From assembly GCA_003586115.2 (NCBI GenBank), contig QVOM02000073.1:35406305-35470304 (forward strand): 64,000 nucleotides of DNA, written 5' to 3'. This stretch comes from Salvator merianae. Taxonomy: Eukaryota > Chordata > Lepidosauria > Squamata > Teiidae. The translations under genes and the position numbers were made by a program. Shown in pieces: positions 35,646 to 48,121 of the stretch (its first letter is position 1; every line of letters starts with the position of its first letter). The notes below the pieces were generated by a model. The model was given only the letters and a program-made list of their open reading frames with translations. It was not told where the DNA came from and searched no databases.

Positions 35646-38600
35646 TTCTCAATATTTGGGGGTTTTGAGATTCTTGTCATTTTGGCAAAACATCACAGGA
35701 TAACTGTGTCAGACCAGGAATAAACAACCAAATGGTCTTCAGTCATTCTTACACTCCTCAAAGATCAGAGTGCTTAGTAAGTTCTTGCAGTTTCCAAACA
35801 ACAAAAGCACTTTTGTCTTTTCCAATTCTTCATTCATAATTTTCTCAAAAGGGGCATGTTTAGTAATAACAATATACTCAGCATGGCAAAGTGGTTCATC
35901 CCTGTTAGACGGCTTTGAGGAATTCTACTCACTTTCAAGGAAACCTTGTCACTGGAATTCTGTCCCGTCAGGAACAGCAACTTTATTCAAATGCAACCAC
36001 TGAGGTCAGTCACACTCATCAAAAGGGAATACCAATGAGTAAGAAAAGTAAGATCACTCTGGGATCCTTGCTCAGTCTGCAAAGACTGTGTTTGTTTCAT
36101 ATCCAAACCTGACACCTGACTGTAATTTTTGTTTATATCTGTCAAAATATTTTATTTCTGTAAGATTCAGAGGGTACAAATTTGGTTTAAATGATCTACC
36201 TGGAGAACCTCAAATCTGCACCTCTTTGATGCACTGCTGAAAGGGAATGGGAAAGAAAACAGGTGCACTAATTGCAGTTTCAGATGAAGATGGGATTAGA
36301 GCTGATTCCCAAAAGTTATCCATTAAATCATGGCATAGACTCATACCGGAAGTATAAAGGATGTTACTAGTCACACAAATACAATTGAAGGAATATACAT
36401 TCACATTGTTATCTGCAGATCTTTATGCACATATCTTCCTACAGGGAGAAAATGTTCCTTTTATATATTATATACTTTCATATCCCTACTTTACAAATGG
36501 GTCTGTTAAAAGGGTTGCTCATTATTTCTTTAACTATTTACATCCCACCCTCCACCCAAACGGTTTAGGCAAGTTATAACATTCAATAAAGATCTTTAAG
36601 ATCCTTATTATTGTTATTAATAATAACAAAGAAATATAAAATATAACTGATTCTATTCTAGTTTGTGAATACTGTATTACCATATCACCGTAAGGCAGAG
36701 CTACACACACACTTTGTTTCCCAATTATTGTACCTTCCCCCCCACTTTCTATGCTTACTCTTCTTTCTTCTACAAATTATGGTGGCATTAATTATGTCAA
36801 CTATAGCAAAAGCATTTGCCTGTTTTGTAACAAGAAATTTCCTCCTTTTGAACATTTAGTGACACCATGGTCAGATTTAAGATAGTACAGGCATTCTATA
36901 CTTCAAGCGCAATTCTACTCAGAGAAACCTATTGGGCTGTAGACATTGCACAGAAAGAAACAAATTTAGCCATTGTTACATGCCATGTTGAAGTGAGAAA
37001 AGCTGAAACTCCTTCTTCAATATAGATGCACTCCTTTCTTGTCACTTACAAGAAATTTATATTGAAGGGTACAGCTGCCCACCTTTATCCTACATGATTT
37101 ATATGTGACGTGGGGAAACTGGAGTGCACCAAGAAGAAAAACAGAATGAAAAAGGAAAACAAAGGTTTCTGATACTTCCTGAAACTAGGAAGACTCAAAT
37201 ATCCCCAAAGGGAGGCATTTCTCATATGGCAGGCTGAAAAATATCTCCCGATGTCAGTGGAATTACAACTGGTTGGGATTTCTTAGGCTGCTTGCTTTTG
37301 CCTCTAAAGGTTGGCAGCAATAATCCATACATGTTCAGGATGAGTATGCCTGAGTAGGGCACTACGAGTCCAGCAATCTTTGCAATTAATATGTTATAGT
37401 CCCACTGTGCAGTCAAAATTTTAGTCTCTGCTTCTTTGCCAACATCTCAACAATCTGGATTTTTCAAAGCTGGATATACTGTAGATGGGAGGTAAAAAAA
37501 ATTGTTTTAACAAGCTATTTGTGTGTAACAGCTTCACTGACAATTTCCAATGAATGCAAAACAACAAAAGACAGTGACACATAATCAAAATTTATTAAGT
37601 TTATTCTGGTCTTATAATTCCACATTTTTTTTAGGATAACTTTTACAAGCATGACTGCAGTGTCTTTTGGCAGCTCAAAACAAGCAAGTACCCATATGAT
37701 GCTTCCAGAAGACTGTTTATTATGGAACGGATATGGCCGACACCCCCAGAGAATTTTGCAGCAACCTGTTGAAGTTGCTGTCATCAGAACAGTGGTCCAA
37801 GCTTTATCCAAGCACAATCATCATCATCATCTAGGTCTGTCATTACTACAGAAAATCTAGTAAGTAAATATGACCCACTATAGATATGCAGTCACTGCTG
37901 ACATGAAAGCTCCTACAGCACTTTGGAGGGAAATGATATGTTCCATGTTTAGGGATGTGTTGGAGGGTTACAGCAGTGCCCAGTATCCTGGGTACTCTGG
38001 AGAAATGGCCATTTGCCTTTCCTGTCTGAATACATAACGAACCTTCTTTCATCCAATTTGGAAGCCAATCTAACAAGCAGAGGAGAAAGTATTTAACAAA
38101 TGATTTGGAACTATCCTAAAATTCTTTCTCATAGAGCCAGAAATCAGAACTGGGCTGCTCTTATTTTTGCTTTCAGATACTCTGAAATCAAAGATTTGCA
38201 GGACAATCAATCCAGGGCCAGAGAAGTCTCTGATCTCATGCAGATATCAAAATAGAGATTCAGAAGTCATCTTCTAAGTTCAGTTCAGTTTATCTTTCTT
38301 CCTTACCACTTCAGGGGCTATGACTGACACTGGCTTAAAAAACCAAAATGCAAGCATGTTTTCCTCAGAGATGTTCAGAGGAAAAAATGTCTTCAGTGCA
38401 TTATAAGCCTAAGGGAAGGAAAATAATGATAAAGCAACGTCATGTGAGTAATCACTTACAGAAATATCACCATGGAAAATAGAGATTTACTTCCACTATG
38501 ATAAAGACATCTTTTAAAATATTTTCTCCCAACACTTAAAATAGATTGTGGCAGGATGCTAAAGTGAGCATTGTCTGTTGAGCAGGATGGAAAGCAAGAA

Positions 38601-40344
38601 CAATCTCACTTCTGCAAATTCCAGAGACTTCAGCGGACTTACTTCACATTTACTCACCACTATGATAGCACATGTTCCAACCTCATCCTGATTTTTCTGC
38701 TAGAAAATTACCCTCTTGAAATATTTACCTGAATCCTGTCATGTACCTGGAGGAAGGGAGGATTGTAAGTCCAGCAGAAATAACGAGAGAAACAACTCAC
38801 ACAGAGTTAGGGGAGAAATTTGGCTGCAAAGTCTGCATTCTTGGTCCTTCCTTCCTCCAATCTGTAGTAAAAGTGGCAACTAGAAGGTGCTTTAGTGCAT
38901 AAACCAGAGCTTAAGTACTTGGCATAGACAGGAAAAGGAAGCAACAAGAAGGCATGTGGACACAATTTGTTGGGGACAGTTCTCACCATGGGTGTCATCC
39001 CTTTCCCCAGATATAACTGCCTGCCTAAATGAGGCAACTAAATTCAAAAGGGCAATGCTTTCGATGTTGCTGTAGGTTATGCAAGATCAGCTTGTTCTTA
39101 TAAATGAACAGAGGAACACAGCATTGAAGATACATACTTTGCATCTTTTGAAAGAAGTGTTAAAAGTCACAGTAGCAAAAAGGCCAAGTTCATACAGGTT
39201 GCCAGACAGCACACAGAGAACCTGACACAGCTGTGGATTTCCTGTATTTACTCCATCAGGCACCAGAGTGTAGGAGCTTTCAATCTGATATCCAGTGTAA
39301 TCTTTCCTGTAGAATAGTATGCTTTCTTGAGATTCTTTTATAGTTTGAAATGTTTTGAGAGAAAAGATGCCTGAAATGTGGCTAAGCTGTCACTGAAACA
39401 TATATTTTTACTGTCGCCCTGTCATGAGTTAAAGCTGACGTTCTAAAGCACGGCTAAGGCTGGGACCCAAACCCAACTAAAGGTTGTCTGGTATTCAACA
39501 GAACTCTTTAGAACAATCTTTTCCCCACTTACAGGCGTTAGATTCTTCTACCCAGTAACAAAACCTACATGAGCTTTTCACAGAAATGAGCAGGGGCTTA
39601 TTATTTTTAGATTACTGGTGTGTCTTGCATGGGAGCTGCACCACAAGGCTGCAGCCATGCTGGTTACCATGACAACTTCATCACTTCTTTGTAAGATAAT
39701 GACAGAGGACTGTCAAGCAGAGGGAATAGAAATTGAAAAAGGAAGGTGAATGAGTCTCACCTAAATCTACACTCGTTGCTCACCTAAGATCAGCCCTTCT
39801 ACTTGGAACACCAAGGGACCCATCTCTTACGATTCTATTACGAGGCCTTAAATTTTACCAGTGGAGGTGCCATTCTCAGCAATCAGCTGAACTGTACTAA
39901 GACAGCATTATATAACTGTATCCCTTGTACCTTTACCTCATCTGCCTCCTTCAGAACAGGCAAGGTTCAGGTAAATGGTGGTTCACAAGGTGCAGACTGT
40001 GAAAGGTGCTACTTCTTACAGCAAACTAGCTTTCATCCACAGCAGTTCTGTGCTTCATTCACTGCAAGGAATACCACCTTTCTTAATTGTAGGAATAGGC
40101 CTTTCCTCTATTCAGTCAACATGAAGCTTTCATTTGTTCCATTTAATCCTTGAATGCTGAGCTATAATTCAGTAACTACCAGTTTTTGGGAGTGGACCCA
40201 GAAACACCACTGTTCATTCCTTCTATTACTGTCTGCAAGTGTAGGCTACCATCAGCTTAAGAGCTAAGATCCTGCCAGTATGACTTCGGAACATCCAATG
40301 TTGTTAGGTTGTTGTTCTCCAAAAGGGATGAACACTTTTGCTTG
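35646..40344. other. Mostly unannotated intronic DNA
   Basis: AT-rich and no gene recognised. A LINE tail fragment lies at 36.5 kb. CAT repeats occur at about 37818-37830. Confidence 0.5.
36525..36590 (-). mobile_element. LINE 3' tail fragment
   Basis: TTACATCCCACCCTCCACCC then AAACGGTTTAGGCAAGTTAT is the inverse of the 'cctttgggt..agggtgggat' tail of L2-like LINEs seen at 22.7 and 35.1 kb. Confidence 0.45.
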
Positions 40345-40491
40345 GGCTGCATCTAGCTGTTGCTCATTTATTCTGCTATATTTGGGTACTCCGGAATAAA
40401 GCATGGATATTCCAGAATAAAGTACTCTTGGGGATATTTTACTGTGGAATATCCAAATATAGTGGGATAAGTAAGCAGCATCAGGTTACAT
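40345..40491. mobile_element. Palindromic MITE, family B
   Basis: It starts GGCTGCATCTAGCTGTTGCT, then CATTTATTCTGC and a TATTTGG...CCAAATA pair. The centre has CCGGAATAAAGC and GGATATTCCAGAATAAAG. The right end is GGATAAGTAAGCAGCATC. It matches the 28.6 kb copy in plan; about 147 bp. Confidence 0.6.
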
Positions 40492-42664
40492 GAAGAAAAT
40501 ATGGGAACAAATGCCAGACAAACCTTTCCCCAACAAGCCAGAAATCTATTTGCCAGCAGGAAAATGGCCACAGCTGCACTTAATTCACTGTAGCGAACAT
40601 CACAGAAGCAGACAGCTGAATGATGCATAGCATTTGTTCTTTTCCACTGTCTTTGCATTTGTGTTTTGTCTGGCAGATGAACAAGGAAGAATATATATTT
40701 TTAATAATTAGTAAATCATCCAGATGACACTTGGCACTACACTGATGATGAGGAGGATGAGGATGATATGGCAGCCCTTTTCCAAATGTCCACAGGCCTA
40801 TCTTGAGTCCTATGAAAGATAGCATAGCTCTACATTTCAAAGGAAAATTAGCCCCACCAAGGTTTTTTTTTAATGGCATGCATGCGCGTGCACCTACACA
40901 CACACGTCAAACAATAAAATTAGTCCTGATAAGACCTAGCCTGAAGGCAACCAAAGAGAACACCCAATAGAGATATGCAAAATGCCATCTCAGATGCTTT
41001 TCAAAACACCTAGCAAACTCACTATCCTTGTAAGAAGGGCATGGCTGTCTTGAAAAACATCTGAAAGACCATTTTGCACATTTCTAGTATTCATGAGATT
41101 AGACAGGGCAGGTAATCATTTCCAATCCTTGGCCTTTCTTTAGGAACCACACTCTCTATAGCTGCCAAGTGAAGAACTGACCCATCAGCTGTTTATATAA
41201 CAATGTAGGCAGTGTGTGTGAAGATTCTTCACAGGTCTTTGCCATTTATCAACTACCCAGTTTTGAAAGTGTTCTAAACTAAGCTATACATTTACAAGGG
41301 TGCTCGTTCACTTTATATTAACCTAAGGCCGCATAAAGAGCAACAGAAATCTGTATCAAAACTAGGAATATGCAAGTATGCCTCCTGAAAAAGAGAATCA
41401 AACAGCATGATTAGAAATGGTTATGTCACTGCCCCAAAAGGCTGCCAAATCTACAAACCCATAATTTCAAGAGGACTTTTCCTGAATTGCACAACTCTTG
41501 TCATTTTCTGAGAAGTGCAATTGATAGTACATAGTTGTGCTTTCCTTCTCTATGCCCACACAGTTAATTAAAAGCTACAATCCAGACAGTTGTATCATGG
41601 ACTTCAATTGGCTTCTCTGTTGATTGGCTTAGGCGCCTAGCATGTGTAGTAACCTGGAGCCCTGCTTGTCCTGAGTAGCTCTCAGTCTTGCAAATAGCCC
41701 CAATGACCTCTGAAATCTTCAGCCTCTCTAAGCAGCCATGCATTAAATCCCGGATCCAAGAGTGGAAATAGATTTCATAAAAGGCTTATGGCCCTATTTA
41801 TGGCATTGTACGCATGATGGGTTCTGATGGCATGGCATAATACTGCAGAGGCTTATTCTCTAACCTCCATGGCCAGACAGATTGCATTACTGCTGAAAGA
41901 AAGTTGCCCATTCTTAGTATTTATCTTTGGTAGTCAACACTTGGCACTGAAAAGGAAGCAGAACAGACTGTAAAGCATTATGATTCCAATTCTTAATTCC
42001 ATATAGGAAAAAGTCTAGCAAACAAAGGAACTGATGTCTATTTAAATATAAAATGTTCTGGGCCAGAAACCTTTCTCTCAATTCTTGCTCTGTGATGACC
42101 CCCTTCTAGCACTTCATGGTCAGGAAAACACACTCTGTACTGGCTCAGGAGTAATTCTATTTTTATGTTATATTTCAAGTTTCATCCCCAGCATTAAAAT
42201 CCGATGCTACACCTGAGCCATGACCGAAATTAAACCCTATAATGGTGGGTTCTTATGGGAAATGTTTTCAACTGTTCACTGGCGCTTATTAAGAAACACG
42301 TCAACATAGATTTGTAGATAAATGGAGTAATTGTGCCACTTTCAGGCAGTGGAATCTGGAGCCTAGAAAAAAACTAGTAAAACTGCCATTAACAAAACAA
42401 GCTAAGAAATAGGTAAAAAAGAAAGGTAGCCTGCCTTCCTATAGGCTAATACTCTGGTCAATCCTGAACATCCATCAGTTTTGAGCATAAACATATTTGC
42501 ATGATTTTTGCAAGCACAGCAATGTAGTTCAATAGCTCTGATACATAATGCTGCCAGGTGTGGATAAAGAAGGAAACTACGAACAGGCAAACTCCAATTA
42601 AAGGACAAAAGAGTATCTGTCTGTGACACTTATGCAAGGGATGACAGGGGAAGGAAGAGGACTC

Positions 42665-42750
42665 GTGTGTGTGTGTGCGTGCGTGTGTTTGGGTGTGTGT
42701 GTGCGAGAGAGAAAGCCAGAGAGAAAGAAAGTGAAAGGAAAAGGGAGAGA
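42665..42750. repeat. (TG)n followed by (GA)n-rich tract
   Basis: TGTGTGTGTGTGCGTGCGTG and continuation, then GAGAGAGAAAGCC and a purine-rich stretch. Confidence 0.8.
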
Positions 42751-43364
42751 GAATATTTCATAAGGGACTAAGACACCCTGCAGAATCAAAACTCTGAGCA
42801 TATTTTCTTCTATTAAGAGACCAATGCCTTTAAAAGGCAACAACATGAAAATCACAGAGAGCTAAACAGTCAAGTAACCAAGGAATTTTCTGCATCCCTG
42901 TGGAAAATATAGAGCAAGCCTTATCCTGTGCACGTTCCAGTCAGCCAGAGACCAAATCACAAGACCATCATCTAGCACTTCAAACAGCTTTGCTAAATAA
43001 CTGAGTCTAAATCAGGAAAGGCTGAGCCCGAGTATCTGCGCCACAAAGGAGGGATCTCTATATATACACACACATGAAGATAGTTGTAGGGCCCTGACCA
43101 GCACACGGCGTACCTCTTGCCAACTGCTCTTCTGCACTGGCACATAAGCAGAATTAAATGAAGCTACTCTCTAGAGAAAACAACTAGCCAAAGGTTCTGG
43201 ACAGTATCAATGCCACTCTTGCAGTAGACTACATTTCTACAGAGATTTAGTGTAAACTTCCAACTCCAGCAGGAATGGGCTGCACAGAAATGCTTCTAGC
43301 ACCATACTTTACCAGGTACAGAAAGAAAAATACACTGTATCACCACCTCAGCTTACATATTTTG

Positions 43365-43430
43365 CTGTAGCCCACCCTAGGCCCTTAGGGTGAAGTGTGG
43401 GATACAAATATTTGAAAGAAATAAACATTT
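43365..43430 (+). mobile_element. LINE 3' tail fragment
   Basis: TAGCCCACCCTAGGCCCTTA then GGGTGAAGTGTGGGATACAA corresponds to the L2-like LINE tail 'acccactctggaccc..agggtgggata'. Confidence 0.45.
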
Positions 43431-45573
43431 TGCTCACACAATCAAATATGCTATAACCAGGCAAAGGACTAAAGGCTGAACACTGAACAGTCATTTTACA
43501 GAAAATATTAGCTCTGCTCTAAGGCACAAAACCAACTCCACTATCTCAAAAGAGGAAAGATACTACTCCAATTTATTCTTCCAATTCCAAAGTTCTTACA
43601 TTATCTGCTGTAACAAATCCCCCTTAGCTAAGAGGTAAGGCAGAAATACAGAACAGAAAACATGTGGACAGAAAGCTAGATTTACCATCATCAGCTGGTG
43701 TTTATTTCTCTCATACAACTATTTCTACTTGATTCACTTCACAAAAACTGTGTCAAGTGAAAGAGGAGAGGACACTATTTTTTTTAGCTACAAACCATGA
43801 TATTTCTGAATATTGGAAAAACACAGTTTCTTGAAAAATGATAGGAGAAAGTCTGAAGCTGAAATCATGCAGTCATTTTCAACAGCTTTAAGGATCTCTC
43901 AGGATTTTTTCATACAGTTATTTAATGCATACTACCATCACTTCTGAGTTACCCTTTTTGTCTGTATTCTATGCTGCATCAACCCCTTCAGGTAGCAAAA
44001 GAGGAACCATCCCATTCTGTGTAGCCAGAATGCTGGTCCATTCTCCATTTTTGGTGCAGTTTGATGCATTTTTACCTTGACACGGCTGATAACAATTTGA
44101 CAAGCAAGTAGTTCTTCCCAGCCAGCTGCATTGCTAGCTCACACCGTAGTTAAGTTTCCACCAGAACAAATAAAATCAAAGCACTTATTATGATCTTAGC
44201 CCCAAAGGCTTAACAAAATAACATAGATAAATGAAATCATACAGTGATTACAAATTTGATAAAATAGATACATCTATGGTCATGCAAACTCTGAATGAGC
44301 AGAGATTAAAAGCTAATATTAAAACATATTTCAGAAGTCAGATCTACAAACTTGGCTAGTTTCCACCAAAACTAATACTGTTGTTTTAGCAGCCTTAGTG
44401 TTGCTACCTCAGTCTTGGATAGCACTCCGGTCTGTGTTAACAGTTTCACCTTGGTATCACTATAACTAGACCTTTGCAGAGAAAAACTTGTTTTTCCCTG
44501 GGAGAAAACTCATCTTTTCGTATCAGGTGTTGGGGAAGATGGCAAAAGTCACAACACCTCCTTTTTTCCCTTAGCCAAGCAACTTTGGAAAAATAAACTC
44601 ATTGTCTTGAACCACTACAAGCACAAGCCTTTGAATTCAGGCCCTCAGAAAAGTGTGACCAAGGCATGATCTTCATGGAGGACCTCTGACAGCACTCTTA
44701 TTAGACTGCTGCTGGGACCCACTGCAAGGAAGAGCACTGTATATGTAGCACTCTCCAAAGCAGTACTGTGCAGTCCGCACACCTGACCATATCATTACTG
44801 CACATATACGTCTAGAGACATCTGTTGTAAAATGCTGCAGTTCATATGCTTGTACATAGTTTTGCTTTTATGATCTTTGTAAATTTCATAAAGTTTAACT
44901 GAAAGTCACTGGACAATTGGTATATTTTTGAGTTTTCTGGTCAGGCTTTGGACTCTTTTGCAGCAGCGCTATGGCTTTTGAATCTCCTAGAGAGATTTTT
45001 ATGTCTATTGGGTGTAAACCAAGTCTAGAAAAGCTTGGCATGCCTGATACCATCTCTGGCCCTGTGAATGTCGCAGCCTGGCAACATGATACTCCCAGCT
45101 GGGTACATGTTTTTAAACACAGGAAATGGCCCCAGACATGGGCCATGTCCTTGTGCAAAGAGAACAGAACAACCCATGCCAAGTAGGTCCACAGCAGTGG
45201 CACCACTGCCAAAAAGCAGACTTACAACACTCCAAAGAGTGCTTACGGCAGGATGGCGGCTGGCTGCATGTGAGTGGGAACAAGGTCAAGTGGACCGTGC
45301 ACCCTCAAGGCTGAGTTACCGTGTCTTATGGTGCTGTGCAAACCTTGCCTAAGTTAGACTTTCATCACACACAAACACACACCCACACCCCGAGGAGCAT
45401 AGTGAAATTTCACAACAAATGTTTTATTAAAAATAACAAATAAAATAAGGACAGACATTGGAGGACGGTTCTTCTTGCTTCTGCACACAACCAAATTCCT
45501 ATGCCAAGAGACAGAATGGCCCCACCTTAAAATCAGAAGTAAAGAAGGTTTGCTAATAAGTTACAGAGACAGA

Positions 45574-46024
45574 GGGCCTGTTTGCACTGAGTAAGCGCTT
45601 GCATGGTCACTAGCAAAGTGTGTCCACACTCTGCAATGGCTTCAGGATCCAGGAGTGTCTACAGGCGCTCCCGAACACTACTAGCTGTGGACAACGAAAA
45701 TGCTGCCTACAGCTTGACTGGGAGCAGCAGGACTGCTCCTGGTCAGCAGTGTTCACATCTGCTTCCACATGCGACTGCTGCAAGGCCATCAAGTGGTTGC
45801 AGTTGTGCAGTTGTGTACTGCATCTCCAGTCACCATGGTAGTTGCTGGACACTTCTGCAGCTGCTATCATGGCAATCGGGTTGGGTTCTGCACTGCGAAT
45901 GCTGGAAGCCTGGTATGGGGCTGTTCCAGCCCCAGCAGTGTGGATAGCCATCACACCACTGGGTCTATCCCAGCTTAGAATGGTAGAATTCTACCATGCT
46001 AAGCTGTAAAGTGCGAACAGGCCC
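45574..46024. mobile_element. Family A element, subfamily I, complete copy
   Basis: The 451-bp element starts GGGCCTGTTTGCACTGAGTA and ends AAAGTGCGAACAGGCCC. It aligns in inverse orientation with the 17.5 kb copy over most of its length. Next to the right TIR lies an 18-bp stem, CAGCTTAGAATGGTAGAA with its complement, one mismatch (45971-46006). A central hairpin (45830-45875) has loop ACACTTC. Flanking triplets (AGA, TAA) do not match. A second TIR-like end, GGGCCTGTTCATGTC, begins only 7 bp further on at 46032. Confidence 0.75.
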
Positions 46025-47840
46025 TAACTAAGGGCCTGTTCATGTCTTCTTCCAGCATCTTGTCACAGTCCATTTTGGGAACAAATCATGCACAGAGGAA
46101 ACATGGCATCACATGCCTGGCATTTATGCTAAAGGTACAGAGTTTACATGTAGCTATATACCACATGAATCAGTACAGTTTGCGTTGTCCCAAACTTAAA
46201 GAGTCCAGGCCTGCCTCAAGTACGAGCTGTTGCAAGATTTTTGTATCACCATCTTGGCAATGTGTCTACTTTCCCCCTGAAACTGGGTTGGGGCACAATG
46301 CTGGGGGCAGATGAGAACTTCAGTATGATAATTAACAAGAGAAGAAGAATACACAAGATCTTGGGGCACCTCAGAAGATAGAGAAGAGAGCATCCTATTG
46401 TATGGCGAGAAGAACTTTCAATACATTGAAAGCTGAGCTTCCTGATGATGTAAAGATGCAAATGGAGATGATGCCAAGCTTTTGCAATGACTTAGCTTAA
46501 AGCTACAAAGTTTGGTAGCTCATCATGTTCGTCCCAATGTCAAGTATTACAGCTCCCAGTTTTTGTTCAACTCCCAGGCTAATGGACAGATAGGAGACAG
46601 ATTAGAAGAAAGAGGTTGAAGGGGATCGGGAAACTTATGAGGAATCCGTGGGAGGAATCAAAAGGAACTACTCAGTGAGGCAAAGAATTAGCTCCATTTT
46701 TCCCAAGTCAACATAACATCTGGAAGGGTGTTGCTCCTTACTGCTCCTTTTTACTTTTCTTAATCACAGTAGCAACCACCAAGACAGTATAACATGAAGT
46801 AAAACAAAGCTCTCATAACAGAAATGGAGAATCAAACAGGTACTGGGATTGAGCATCTTTAAGGACCTTAATATTTTTCAGTTTTTCAGCATTTAGTTCA
46901 TAGAAGCATAGTCATTGGAAGCAATCCTACCTATCATACTGCCAGATAGACTCCTTCAACCACCTTACCTGCCAGGCCTGAAGTCCTCCTGCACACTCTA
47001 CCACAAGAATAAAATGAAGTATTCCTCAGCAGGCGCCCCTTTTTGTTTACTACAATCCTACAAAAACAGCTTCCATATTCATTCACTGCATTCTACCTAC
47101 AGTGACTGCTGCATAAGAAAAAATTAAAAAATTAATCATCAGTGATGGAAAAGTCGGTATCACAACCTGACGTGAAATTTTAAATTAACTTACAGATATG
47201 CTTCCTGGCATTTCTATGGATTTCCTTATTTCCTGGCACCACAAAACCACTCAGCTAAACAGCTGAAGGGCATAATGGCTGCCAGCAGTCTTGGGAATCC
47301 ATTCCTGATAAACTGAAATAGCTCTACTGGTTGACTTTCTATTGCAGGCTTTTAAAGGGCAAACTGCAGATTTCCGTCGCCAGCATCTTGAATTAACTAA
47401 ACATATTTTTAATGTACTCAGTCTGCCAAATATCAGGGCAGTGGAGGGCACTCGCCTTGCCTTGTTTTCCTCCCATCCAAAATGTCACACCTGCTGGTTG
47501 TGCTGTGCAACCTGGAATTCATCATCCTGAGGTGTCATTGCCACTCTTAGCTTTGAAACCCCAACACAATACCAAGCCTGCTTACACAAAGACAGGACAT
47601 TTCTAATCATGTGCCAGAACTCTGCCTTCTGCATTATTTAATCCAATTGTTTTATATTCATATAATAGCAGTTTACGAAACACACACTGCTGTATATGGG
47701 ACTCCAACGCATTCAGATTTTCTGGGACTAAGGGGACTGACACAGAATTACCACTTGTCTTTTCAACACTTCCTTTGGGCTTGCTCACTTGCCTTTAATT
47801 GTGTGAGGATCCATTAAACTTTCTCAGAAATTCCCCATAC
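46025..47840. other. Unannotated intronic DNA
   Basis: No recognised gene. A possible plus-strand exon-like frame at 47348-47530 is discussed in the findings. Confidence 0.45.
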
Positions 47841-48075
47841 TGTCTGTTTTGCAATTCGAGACTTTTCAGCTGCAGTCCGACATCATAAATTTAATCCGTA
47901 TCGGAAGAGGACAAGGACTGAATTCGTCGTCTGATTGTTCCCACAGTTACATTTTAACATGGACTCAATTCGTACTTGCTTGTTCTCACACTGATGTTTC
48001 CCATGCTTGGCATGGAGAAACAGTACCTTTTCTGCCTCCACCCCTCGTCAAATTCTCCTCCCTGTGCAGTCTCTG

Positions 48076-48121
48076 ATTGGCTGCAGTCCCAATGTTCAAA
48101 TCTTGACGTCACAGGGGCGGG
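48076..48121. promoter_or_regulatory. Promoter-like cluster: two CCAAT boxes, CRE and GC box
   Basis: Within 46 bp lie ATTGG (48076-48080, inverted CCAAT), CCAAT (48089-48093), the full palindromic cAMP response element TGACGTCA (48104-48111) and GGGGCGGG (48114-48121). The surroundings (about 47.85-48.8 kb) have more CpGs than the rest of the intron. The NF-Y/CREB/Sp combination is typical of compact, often bidirectional, vertebrate promoters. It lies about 13.7 kb inside intron 1. It could drive an alternative PPARGC1B first exon on the minus strand or an unrelated transcript. No TATA box or clear first exon was identified. Confidence 0.5.

Larger units (their letters stand above)
40492..45573. 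other. Mostly unannotated intronic DNA
   Basis: AT-rich with no gene recognised. It includes a TG/GA microsatellite (42.67 kb) and a LINE tail (43.37 kb). Confidence 0.5.
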
